Below, piece by piece: positions 27,047 to 38,081 of a stretch of DNA of 64,000 nt. Each line of letters begins with the position of its first letter. Position 1 is the stretch's first letter. A program made the translations under genes and the position numbers. The notes below the pieces were generated by a model. It did no database searches. It was not told the origin of the DNA and saw nothing but the letters and a program-made list of their open reading frames with translations. The DNA is from Epinephelus fuscoguttatus. Taxonomy: Eukaryota > Chordata > Actinopteri > Perciformes > Serranidae. Location of the stretch: assembly GCF_011397635.1 (NCBI RefSeq), contig NC_064764.1, positions 43,645,455-43,709,454 of the forward strand. The letters are read 5' to 3'.

Positions 27047-28598
27047 GTTAGGGTGAAGGGAGTTGAGTCAAAACGACGAATACGATGAGACTAAAAGGCA
27101 CAGTCCATCATCCCTCCTCAGAGTCCCATCCCATAGACTAAGGTAGTTTGAGGTCAAAGGTCAAGTCCAAGTGGCCGTAGCGTAGAGTCAATTTGGGGTC
27201 AAATTAAAAGCTAGAGTCCACATTGTTCTGGTGGGGGTTGGGGTCCGTCAGGGGTGTATTTAGAGTCAGAGGTCACATCCAAGTTGTGGTAGACTGGGGC
27301 CAGTTTGGGTTCAAATTAAGTACTAAAATAAACCTGAGTTTGGTTAGTGTGTGTGTGTGTGCGTGCGCGTGCGTGCACGCGTGTGCGTGTTTTTAGGAGG
27401 TCAGAGGTCCCTTCCTGGTTGTGGTGGCCTGTAGACAATTAGGTTCAGATTAAAAAGTCGAGTCCCGTTAGATTTGGTTAGGATTAGGGCCCGTCAGGGG
27501 TGTGGTTAGGGTCAGAGGTGACGTCCAGGTCGTGGTGGAATAGAGTCAAATTGGGTTCCAGTTGAATGCCAGGGTCCTCCTTGGGTTAGGTTTAGGGCTC
27601 ATGACCAGGTCAGGGTTAGAATAGAAATGATAAGGCAGGTCGTGAACAGGTGAGTGGTTAGGATGAGGGCTGAAATGGCACAGTCACCTAGTAAACAATA
27701 AACATTAGTAAACATCAATAAACAGTAAACATTAATGGTAGAGGGACTGCCATATTGTTTGGTTGGTTCCCTTCCTGATTAGGTCACTGGGTTCCAAAAG
27801 TGTCCAGGAGGTGGCTCCATTCCCTCTCTGTGATTGAGGTCTGGAGGCAGACCAAGGTGAAGGGACAAGGGTCCTGACCGGGTCCTTGGTTAAGGTGAAG
27901 GCTGAAATAGTACAGTCACATCAGAAATCATAATAATAAAAATATGAATATAGCGATCCGACGGAAACCGCATCATTGTTTGGTTTCATATTGTATCCCG
28001 AAGGTGTGGTTGGAGGGTGTGGAGGAGGCGGATGCATGTTGCCTGTGAAATTAAAGGCTGGAGGCAAGCCTAGGTGACGGGACAAGGGTCATGACCCGTA
28101 AGTGTGGTTAGGGTGAGGGCTGAAATCATGCAGTCACATCACAAATCATAATCAAACATAATAAGTGGGAAACCGCATCGTTGTTCGGTTTCCTTTTTGT
28201 ATCCGGGAAGTGTGGTTGGAGAGTGTGGAGGAGGCGGATGCATGTTCCCCGTAAGCTTAAAGGCTGGAGGCAAGCCCAGGTGAAGGGGCAAGGGTCATGG
28301 CCTATGGTTGTGGTTAGGGTGAGGGTCGAAGTTGTCCAGTCTCGTGCTAAATAATAAAACATAAATAATAGAGAGACAACATCATTGTGTGGTTTCATGT
28401 TGTATCTCGGTCATGTGGTGGGAGGGTGTGCAGGAGGCGAATCCATGTCCTCTGTAAAGTCATTGGCTTGGAGGCAGGCCCAGGTGAAGGGCAAGGATCA
28501 TGAGTAGGCCTCGTGGTTGGGCTCCAGTCTGAAATAATAAGGTGACACAGTAAAACAAGAGAGAATAAACATCATTGTTCGGTTCCATTGTTCATTGT
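27047..28598 (-). repeat. unit 3 3' tail repeats
   Basis: Same layout as unit 1. Differs by the altered terminal hairpin (27065-27092) and scattered single-base changes. Confidence 0.85.
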
Positions 28599-30769
28599 TC
28601 ATTTTTCATTAAGGCCGTGTGGTTGGAGTGTGTCCAGGAGGCGGATCCATTTTCTTTCCGCCCTTCTACGTTGCGCCGTGGACCAGCGTGGGTTGGTCTC
28701 CAGGACCGTGGTCCTCAAGGCAGTCCAGCCATGTTGTATGAAATGCTGTATGACTGGTATTTGTGTGTTGTGTTGTTTACAAATGTTGTATTTATATTGG
28801 TAAAATCTCACTCTGATTGTGTTACCTGTCTCTCCAACATACTGCATGTGACAATTGGTGCAAAAAATTAAATATACACAGTTTCTGGAACCAATGGTGG
28901 TTCCCCCTTGTGTTTTAAAATCATTATTATTAATTGTGTTGCATACCCAGAGGCGGTGCTGAAAAAATTCCCCGTGTCTTGTGGACTTAGGGTCCCCCAG
29001 TGGTTTTAATTTGGCTCTCACTAAATAATCTTGTAAATTTCTGTTCCTTCTGTATGCAGAAATAAGTCTGTGATCCTGGAGCAGCCGAGAATCCCCAATC
29101 CTGGTAAAAATTGTTCTTCACCTTCCTGATTAGTCTGACTGCAGATGTGGAATAATTGGTAATAATTGGGAGAGGAGAAGAGGCCCAAATAGGTCTGGTC
29201 TGGTTGAAAGTCCTGAATGATTTTCTTAAGAAGGAGCGAGAGTACCCTCTAGTGGCCAAAGTGGAGAATAACACTTTAGTGGCTGATCTGAAATCCTCCT
29301 CTCTAGTGCAGACCCTGTAAAATCTGAGGAGCTGGGATTTAACAATGCCTGAGTAAGTGTGTTTTGGATGATAACTGGCCTTGTGAAGTAGGGAGTGTGT
29401 GTCTGTGTTTTTAAAAAATATTTTGATGTCCAATTTGTGTGTTTGTGAAAAGTTAGGACCTTTGTACGTGGTGGTGTCAGGAAATCAACAGAGGTGAAAT
29501 TAATAGTGGCTTTTAATTTTATGGAGGGATTATGGTCATTGAGCAGAGTTAAAAATGTATCAAAATCCTCCCTGTGGTGGTTCCAGATTCCCCAGATATC
29601 ATCTAGATATCTGTAATAATAGAGGGGTTTTTTGGGGGAAGCTTGCAGTGCTGTCTGTTCCCATTCAGCCATAAAAATATTAGCATAGGTGCAAATTTCT
29701 TGCCCATCGCCGTGCCTTTAATCTGCAGGAAAAATTTACCGTTAAACTCAAAGTCATTCCGGGTTAGGTTTATTTGTAACAATTCTAATAATTCCTTGTC
29801 CGGTCTTTTAGAGTCAGGATATTTAAAGAAAATGTTCTTTATGGCTTGAATGCCCTGTGGGATATCAATATTTGTATATAGACTGTCAATGTCCATGGTA
29901 AAAAGAAATGAGTCTGGAGGAACAGAAATTTGTTTTATTTTTCAATAAAATCATAGGTGTCTTTGATGTAACTTGGGTGTTTGACAGAGAGGATTGAGGT
30001 AAAAATCGAGATACTCTGCTGTAAAATAGGTTTCACTGTTGCAATCTGATACAATGGGTCTGCCAGGAGGGATTTCATGGGGTTTGCTCCATTTGTCAGG
30101 CTCCTTATGGATTTTGGGCAGCATGTAAAAGCGTCTGGGTCTTGGTTCTCCATTGCCAATTAAATATGTTTTTGTTTAGCATTAATAAATTTTTTGTCAT
30201 ACAATTTTTGTATGGTATTTTCTACCATGGGGATAGTTTGTAGATAAATAGGTGTTTTGATTTGAGTGTAATAATTTTTATCTGCCAATTGTCTGTGTCC
30301 CTCCCACACATACTGGTCGGTCCATTACAACCACTGCGCTACCCTTGTCGGCTGGTTTAATGACTAGAAATTCGTTATTTTGTAAGGACTTTAAAGCATC
30401 TGTTTCAGGTTTAGTAAGATTGGGTTTATTTCTGATTATTTTAAATTTGGTGTCAAAATGTTGTGTATCTTGCTGAATAATTTTCCTGATGTTATCTGGC
30501 AGTTTCGCTAATGGAGGGGTCCAGTCAGATTTTGGAGTAAATGGTGGGGGGTCGGAGTCTCCTCTCCCATCAAAGTAAGCTGCGATCTTTAATTTCCTAT
30601 GGTACTGTTGGAGGTCAAATCTGGTGCTCTGTACCAGATTTTTGTTGCTGCCCCTGGTGGGGATAAACGTGAGACCTTTGCTCAATAAAGAGAACTGTGC
30701 TGGGGACAGTATACATTTTTTACTCAGGTTGATAACAGTTTTATTCTCCTGAGGAGGTGGCAGGTTCAT
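28599..30769 (-). pseudogene. unit 3 ORF2: Penelope RT plus GIY-YIG, frameshifted
   Basis: Open from 30769 through KPADKGSAVVVMDR to about 30,315, where two bases are missing. Motifs A and B (MDIDSLYTNI, GTAMGKKFAP) are together in frame at 29,896-29,700. The last 140 codons (29,021-28,599), from AKLKPLGDPK through YVGETGNT to GLNEK, are uninterrupted. Breaks near 30,315, 30,170, 29,990, 29,905, 29,690, 29,480 and 29,095. Confidence 0.92.
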
Positions 30770-30777
30770 GGGGATTC

Positions 30778-33134
30778 TCAGTTTACCTGCTGGGACCAGT
30801 GCTGGAGTAGCCTAGTCGCTGTGGCATGGGTCCAGTGGATCCCGTCCTCTCCGTGGAGAATTGGCTCCTGAGGAGTTCAGGGATAAACAAATGGTTAGAC
30901 CTTATGTATTTGTTGAGTGCATGTAGGTGCATTTGTTCCCGCTGGGGTAGGCCTCTAGAGAAATTAATGAGAGGTAGCCAGATCTCAGCCCGTGGAATTT
31001 GGTTTTGGCCACTTTGATGAGCCTCTGCAGGTCTTTTATAGATGTCTGTGTGCTTTGGGTTCTACTGTTTAGGCCCAGAGACAGGATCAGTGTCTCTACC
31101 ATAGGGACTGGGTCCATTTTGGAAAGGACGCCCTGTATGTGTCTGAAGGAGGCTCCCGGGAAGCTATCTATCTGCAGGTCCGTTACTTTAAAGGGTGGGA
31201 ATCTAGCGACGTTAGAATCACCCAGAATGAGCCATTTTCCCTCACTGCTAGGCTCCAGTTTTTGATTTTGTAGGTGGTGTTAATGTGTCTGGTGGGCCTG
31301 CGTGTGGGTGTGGCTGGTGTTATTGTAGGTTCAAGTGTGGTGTGTGTTGCACCTGTACTGGGTCTGCCAAAGTCAATCTGAGACTGGAAAATGTTTCTGC
31401 GAAGAGGAGTCATGGAAGTACGTGGCAGAAGGTTGATCTCTTCAGGAGAATCTCCCAGGAGCTGGTCGATTTCCTCGGCGGTCAGGTCCATGAGTGCACC
31501 CGCGTCTGAGGGGAGGGGGCGGCGGCGGTGGTGGGCGGCTGCGACGCCCCAGAGGTTGACCGCGGGAGAGTGGATCTGGGAGCGCTGGTCCCGAGGTGTG
31601 GATGCAGGTGGCTGAGGAAGTGAGGTCGTCTGGAGAGCAGGTGAGGAAACCACCTTAGCTGGTCTGGCGCGGAAGGTGCGCCTAGGTCTCTGCTCCTTGG
31701 GAGTGGCAGGAGGATCCAAGGTGAGGACCGGTGATGGGGGAGGGGGAGGAGGAGGAGATGGTGTGGGGGCATTACCTGGGGTCCCCAGGCTGTGGGGCGG
31801 TGAGTGGTCGGTGTGGCGCCGGCCCGTGCCGTCCACGGTGGGTCGTATGGTCTGGGAAAGAGGTAGAGGAGGGGAGGGTGGTGGTGGTGGAGGCGGGGGC
31901 CCTGCTGGGTGGGCCCCTGGAGGGGCCGCGGCACCTGTGGGATCACCCGGGACAGGTACGAGGGCAGATACCCCCCGGTCAGCCTGTCTGGCTATGAGTA
32001 GGGCCTCTGTGCGCTCTACTGGGTCTGAAAGGAGCCGTCTACCCAGGTTGCGTCTAGCCCAGTTAGCTGCTATGTCAAAGCGGCTGTTGCCAGTCTGGGC
32101 TAGGGAGGCGAACAGCTCGTCAATCTGCTGTTCGATAAGCTCTGAGTAATGGTCTCTCAAAAGGAGCATGGTGGTCAGCGCCCAATGTTTGGCATTACCA
32201 CAAATCAAGTCAATTGTTTTATCGGTGGGTGTTGCTGGCTTAATAAGTGTGGACAAGGTATGTGTCATCTTATTAATAGTGACAGGGGGGTGGTCTTGGG
32301 ACGCATTTTGCAAGTGGTGCATTCCTTTAATGAGTCTGTGGATAATGCGTGCCGTAGTGGTAAAATCTGGGTCGGTGGAGTGTGGAGCCGCGGTCCCGGC
32401 TGCAAGAGTCGGGTCCCTACCCTGTAGTGCGGCGGCTGCGCGCTGGTCCGTGGTGGCGGAGGATCGCCACCAGCGGCCGCTGGGGGCTCCTCTCCCCCGG
32501 GTTCGGGAGTCAAGCTGAGGGCGCTGGTTCTGCTGGAAGGTGGGTTGAGAGCGCCGGTTCTGCTGGAAGGTGGGTTGAGAGCGGGGGTGCTGCTGGACGG
32601 TGCGTTGTGAGCGCTGGTTCTGCGGGCAGGGGGCGTGAGAGCGCTGGTGCCGCTGGTAGGTGGGTTGAGAGCGCTGGTGCTGCTGGAAGGTGAGTTGAGA
32701 GCGCCGGTTCTGCTGGAAGGTGGGTTGAGAGCGCCGGTTCTGCTGGAAGGTGTGTTGAGAGCGCCGGTTCTGCTGGAAGGTGGGTTGATAGCGCTGGTGG
32801 TGCTGGAAGGTGGGTTGAGAGCGCCGGTTCTGCTGGAAGGTGGATTGAGAGCGCTGGTACTGTTGGAAGCGCTGGATCTGGTGGTAAGAGAGTGCGGAGG
32901 CCCGTGCTGCTGCGAGGTCGCCCGAGGCCTGGAAGCGGGAGGTGGAAGGAGGCGCATCGCGCCCCAGTGGTCTGCGGGTCACTGAAGCATATGAGGGTCT
33001 GTAGCTGCTGGGCCTGATGTCAAGACGGGTGTCGGTGTCATACCTGCTGGAGGGCCGCGGCTCTGGATACCTGCCCTCTCTCCGTCGGCCATAACGCACA
33101 GTGGTCCAGCCCTCGTCATCATGCTCGGCCCCAT
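30778..33134 (-). pseudogene. unit 3 ORF1: longest open ORF1 in the array, broken in the SGNH domain
   Basis: One frame is open for 672 codons (33,201-31,183): start region DDEGWTTVRYGRR, RSQPTFQQ-type repeats, helical domain (MHHLQNASQDHPP, IKPATPTDKTIDL, DHYSELIEQQIDELF, AANWARRNLGRRLL), PPPPPPPPSPPLP linker, MDLTAEEIDQLLGDSPEEIN, and the lead-in to the SGNH domain. The frame is lost at a 4-T run near 31,232. The rest of the SGNH domain is in another frame (LSLGLNSRTQ). No ATG opens this long frame at its 5' end, so the start is unclear. This copy also carries a diverged patch at about 31,880-32,170. Confidence 0.9.
32520..32870 (-). repeat. unit 3 30-bp coding minisatellite, diverged middle
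   Basis: About 11-12 copies. The two or three repeats at about 32,580-32,660 differ from every other unit (encode HQRSHAPCPQNQ-like residues). Confidence 0.93.
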
Positions 33135-34357
33135 GGTCGAGATCGGGGTTTGTGAGGCAACAAAAATCAACAAAAAGACTCGGAGCAGAGCTCTGATTCA
33201 CTGAATTTTATTGCTCCCACTTTGAAGCACAAAAACTGCTACGTTTCGTATTGTTGAACCTTCTTCAGGCGAATGTTGCTAACGCTAACGAGCTATGCTA
33301 ATGCTAACGAGCTATGCTACAGCGTGCGTGTCGAGATGGCGTCCAAGGCCAAAAGAAGGAAATGGAGTGGAGCGGAGGAGGAAGTAGTGTGACAGGTCAT
33401 GGGTCACCGTCTTAAAGAAACTCCACTGCCGCTGTATGATATTGTTATTTTTAAAGACATAAATATTAAATGAATTTATTACTCGTATCTTTCTGTGGTA
33501 GTGTCTTTTTGGATTAATTTTTAAAAAAATTATATATATTTTATATTTAATGAATTTGTATTTTAAGATTGTCCAATTGTGGTTATGAATTTAATTCTGT
33601 GGTTGTCTCTTTGTTAGATTAATTTTTGAATTTTCAGTTGTATTTTAGTATTGTCCAATTGTAATTAATTAATTAGATTAATTTTTGAATTTTTAAATTG
33701 TATTTTAGTATTGTCCAATTGTAATTAATTAATTAATTAGATTAATTTTTGAATTTTTAAATTGTATTTTAGTGTTGTCACATTGTAATCCATTATAAAA
33801 TTGTACATTAAATTCTGTGGTTGTGTGTTTATTGGGTTAATTTTAAATTTTTAAATTGTATTTTAAGTGTTGTCCAATTGTAATTAGTGTTGGAATTATG
33901 AATTGAATTTCCTGGTGTCATGAATTGTTAATATAAACCACTCCTTCTCTGGGCGTGGACAGTAGGTCCCACAGCAGTACAGGCATAAATTCAATCATAA
34001 ACAAGAACATTGAACATGACATCCTATCATGGGCTGATGCCAACATTATCCTATCATATGCAAATGCAAAATCATCCTAACCTGGGTGAATGCAAACATC
34101 CTCATGTAATGTGTAAGTGTAAACATAAACATCATCCAATCATGGGCCAGTGCCAACATCATCATAAAACCAGATCAATAAAATCTGGGAGGGTCTGTGC
34201 AAGCATTATCACATACACTCATAAACCATTATACCCCAATAGCATCCTGTTATGTGTTAGGGTGTGGCCCAAATAGGTTCTTTATAAATAAACACACAAT
34301 ATCCAAATTAAGAGGAAGGGGAAGGGAAACCGAGAGACGAGGAGAGGCACGGGCTTG
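33135..34357 (-). other. unit 3 5' leader
   Basis: Hammerhead-like motif at about 33,238-33,271 keeps the GAAAC box but has one base missing in stem II. The His/Cys ORF (34016-34276) carries two clustered changes. Otherwise as unit 1. Confidence 0.7.
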
Positions 34358-35902
34358 GTTAGGGTGAAGGGAGTTGAGTCTCATCGTCTTCGACGATGAG
34401 ACTAAAAGGCACAGTCCATCATCCCTCCTCAGAGTCCCATCCCATAGACTAAGGTAGTTTGAGGTCAAAGGTCAAGTCCAAGTGGCCGTAGCGTAGAGTC
34501 AATTTGGGGTCAAATTAAAAGCTAGAGTCCACATTGTTCTGGTGGGGTTGGGGTCCGTCAGGGGTGTATTTAGAGTCAGAGGTCACATCCAAGTTGTGGT
34601 AGACTGGGGCCAGTTTGGGTTCAAATTAAGTACTAAAATAAACCTGAGTTTGGTTAGTGTGTGTGTGTGTGCGTGCGCGTGCGTGCACGCGTGTGCGTGT
34701 TTTTAGGAGGGTCAGAGGTCCCTTCCTGGTTGTGGTGGCCTGTAGACAATTAGGGTTCAGATTAAAAAGTCGAGTCCCGTTAGATTTGGTTAGGATTAGG
34801 GCCCGTCAGGGGTGTGGTTAGGGTCAGAGGTGACGTCCAGGTCGTGGTGGAATAGAGTCAAATTGGGTTCCAGTTGAATGCCAGGGTCCTCCTTGGGTTA
34901 GGTTTAGGGCTCATGACCAGGTCAGGGTTAGAATAGAAATGATAAGGCAGGTCGTGAACAGGTGAGTGGTTAGGATGAGGGCTGAAATGGCACAGTCACC
35001 TAGTAAACAATAAACATTAGTAAACATCAATAAACAGTAAACATTAATGGTAGAGGGACTGCCATATTGTTTGGTTGGTTCCCTTCCTGATTAGGTCACT
35101 GGGTTCCAAAAGTGTCCAGGAGGTGGCTCCATTCCCTCTCTGTGATTGAGGTCTGGAGGCAGACCAAGGTGAAGGGACAAGGGTCCTGACCGGGTCCTTG
35201 GTTAGGTGAAGGCTGAAATAGTACAGTCACATCAGAAATCATAATAATAAAAAATATGAATATAGCGATCCCAGGAAACCGCATCATTGTTTGGTTTCAT
35301 ATTGTATCCCGAAGGTGTGGTTGGAGGGTGTGGAGGAGGCGGATGCATGTTGCCTGTGAAATTAAAGGCTGGAGGCAAGCCTAGGTGACGGGACAAGGGT
35401 CATGACCCGTAAGTGTGGTTATGGTGAGGGCTGAAATCATGCAGTCTCTTCACATATCATAATCAAACATTATACGTGGGATACCGCATCGTTGTTCGGT
35501 TTCCTTTTGTATCCGGGAAGTGTGGTTGGAGAGTGTGGAGGAGGCGGATGCATGTTCCCCGTGAACTTAAAGGCTGGAGGCAAGCCGAGGTGACGGGGCA
35601 AGGGTCATGACCGGTAAGTGTGGTTCGGGTGAGGGAAGAAGTAGTCCAGTCTCGTGCTAAATAATAAAACATAAATAATAGAGAGACAACATCATTGTGT
35701 GGTTTCATGTTGTATCTCGGTCATGTGGTGGGAGGGTGTGCAGGAGGCGAATCCATGTCCTCTGTAAAGTCATTGGCTTGGAGGCAGGCCCAGGTGAAGG
35801 GGCAAGGATCATGAGTAGGCCTCGTGGTTGGGCTCCAGTCTGAAATAATAAGGTGACACAGTAAAACAAGAGAGAATAAACATCATTGTTCGGTTCCATT
35901 GT
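34358..35902 (-). repeat. unit 4 3' tail repeats with diverged third repeat
   Basis: As in unit 1, but about 35,420-35,650 differs at many positions from the otherwise near-identical other units. Confidence 0.85.
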
Positions 35903-38073
35903 TCATTGTTCATTTTTCATTAAGGCCGTGTGGTTGGAGTGTGTCCAGGAGGCGGATCCATTTTCTTTCCGCCCTTCGTTGCGTGGACCAGCGTGGGTTG
36001 GTCTCAGGACCGTGGTCCTCAAGGCAGTCCAGCCATGTTGTATGAAATGCTGTATGACTGGTATTTGTGTGTTGTGTTGTTTACAAATGTTGTATTTATA
36101 TTGGTAAAATCTCACTCTGATTGTGTTACCTGTCTCTCCAACATACTGCATGTGACAATTGGTGCAAAAAATTAAATATACACAGTTTCTGGAACCAATG
36201 GTGGTTCCCCTTGTGTTTTAAAAACATTATTATTAATTGTGTTGCATACCCAGAGGCGGTGCTGAAAAAATTCCCCGTGTCTTGTGGACTTAGGGTCCCC
36301 CAGTGGTTTTAATTTGGCTCTCACTAAATAATCTTGTAAATTTCTGTTCCTTCTGTATGCAGAAATAAGTCTGTGATCCTGGAGCAGCCGAGAATCCCCA
36401 ATCCCTGGTAAAAATTGTTCTTCACCTTCCTGATTAGTCTGACTGCAGATGTGGAATAATTGGTAATAATTGGGAGAGGAGAAGAGGCCCAAATAGGTCT
36501 GGTCTGGTTGAAAGTCCTGAATGATTTTCTTAAGAAGGAGCGAGAGTACCCTCTAGTGGCCAAAGTGGAGAATAACACTTTAGTGGCTGATCTGAAATCC
36601 TCCTCTCTAGTGCAGACCCTGTAAAATCTGAGGAGCTGGGATTTAACAATGCCTGAGTAAGTGTGTTTTGGATGATAACTGGCCTTGTGAAGTAGGGAGT
36701 GTGTGTCTGTGTTTTTAAAAAATATTTTGATGTCCAATTTGTGTGTTTGTGAAAAGTTAGGACCTTTGTACGTGGTGGTGTCCAGGAAATCAACAGAGGT
36801 GAAATTAATAGTGGCTTTTAATTTTATGGAGGGATTATGGTCATTGAGCAGAGTTCAAAATGTATCAAAATCCTCCCTGTGGTGGTTCCAGATTCCCAGA
36901 TATCATCTAGATATCTGTAATAATAGAGGGTTTTTGGGGAAGCTTGCAGTGCTGTCTGTTCCCATTCAGCCATAAAAATATTAGCATAGGCGGTGCAAAT
37001 TTCTTGCCCATCGCGTGCCTTTAATCTGCAGGAAAAATTTACCGTTAAACTCAAAGTCATTCCGGGTTAGGTTTATTTGTAACAATTCTAATAATTCCTT
37101 GTCCGGTCTTTTAGAGTCAGGATATTTAAAGAAAATGTTCTTTATGGCTTGAATGCCCTGTGGGATATCAATATTTGTATATAGACTGTCAATGTCCATG
37201 GTAAAAGAAATGAGTCTGGAGGAACAGAAATTTGTTTTATTTTTCAATAAAATCATAGGTGTCTTTGATGTAACTTGGGTGTTTGACAGAGAGGGGATTG
37301 AGGTAAAAATCGAGATACTCTGCTGTAAAATAGGTTTCACTGTTGCAATCTGATACAATGGGTCTGCCAGGAGGGATTTCATGGGGTTTGCTCCATTTGT
37401 CAGGCTCCTTATGGATTTTGGGCAGCATGTAAAAGCGTCTGGGTCTTGGTTCTCCATTGCCAATTAAATATGTTTTTGTTTAGCATTAATAAATTTTTTG
37501 TCATACAATTTTTGTATGGTATTTTCTACCATGGGGATAGTTTGTAGATAAATAGGTGTTTTGATTTGAGTGTAATAATTTTTATCTGCCAATTGTCTGT
37601 GTCCCTCCCACACATACTGGTCCCGGTCCATTACAACCACTGCGCTACCCTTGTCGGCTGGTTTAATGACTAGAAATTCGTTATTTTGTAAGGACTTTAA
37701 AGCATCTGTTTCAGGTTTAGTAAGATTGGGTTTATTTCTGATTATTTTAAATTTGGTGTCAAAATGTTGTGTATCTTGCTGAATAATTTTCCTGATGTTA
37801 TCTGGCAGTTTCGCTAATGGATGGGTCCAGTCAGATTTTGGAGTAAATGGTGGGGTCGGAGTCTCCTCTCCCATCAAAGTAAGCTGCGATCTTTAATTTC
37901 CTATGGTACTGTTGGAGGTCAAATCTGGTGCTCTGTACCAGATTTTTGTTGCTGCCCCTGGTGGGGATAAACGTGAGACCTTTGCTCAATAAAGAGAACT
38001 GTGCTGGGGACAGTATACATTTTTTACTCAGGTTGATAACAGTTTTATTCCCCTCCTGAGGTGGCAGGTTCAT
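35903..38073 (-). pseudogene. unit 4 ORF2: Penelope RT plus GIY-YIG, frameshifted
   Basis: Short open segments only. 38,073-37,831 holds the start and LLSKGLTFIPTRG. 37,877-37,464 holds the palm approach with KPADKGSAVVVMDRDQYVWE. 37,463-36,981 holds motif A (via a frame change). 36,737-36,324 holds SYHPKHTYSGI and the thumb. 36,151-35,903 is the nuclease C-terminus with several bases missing near 35,980-36,005. The most interrupted ORF2 in the array. Confidence 0.9.
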
Positions 38074-38081
38074 GGGGATTC

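Larger units (their letters stand above)
27047..34357 (-). mobile_element. array unit 3
   Basis: 7311 bp: tail 27047-28598, ORF2 28599-30769, ORF1 30778-33134, leader 33135-34357. The hairpin at its 3' end is broken: the left arm reads AGTCAAAACGAC. Confidence 0.95.

Noticed and set aside
33135-33201. Upstream extension of unit 3 ORF1 to 33,201
   Set aside because: The first codon of that frame is GTG and no ATG lies in it. Listed ORF1 starts are placed near the CATGG at the ATG context instead, and remain uncertain.
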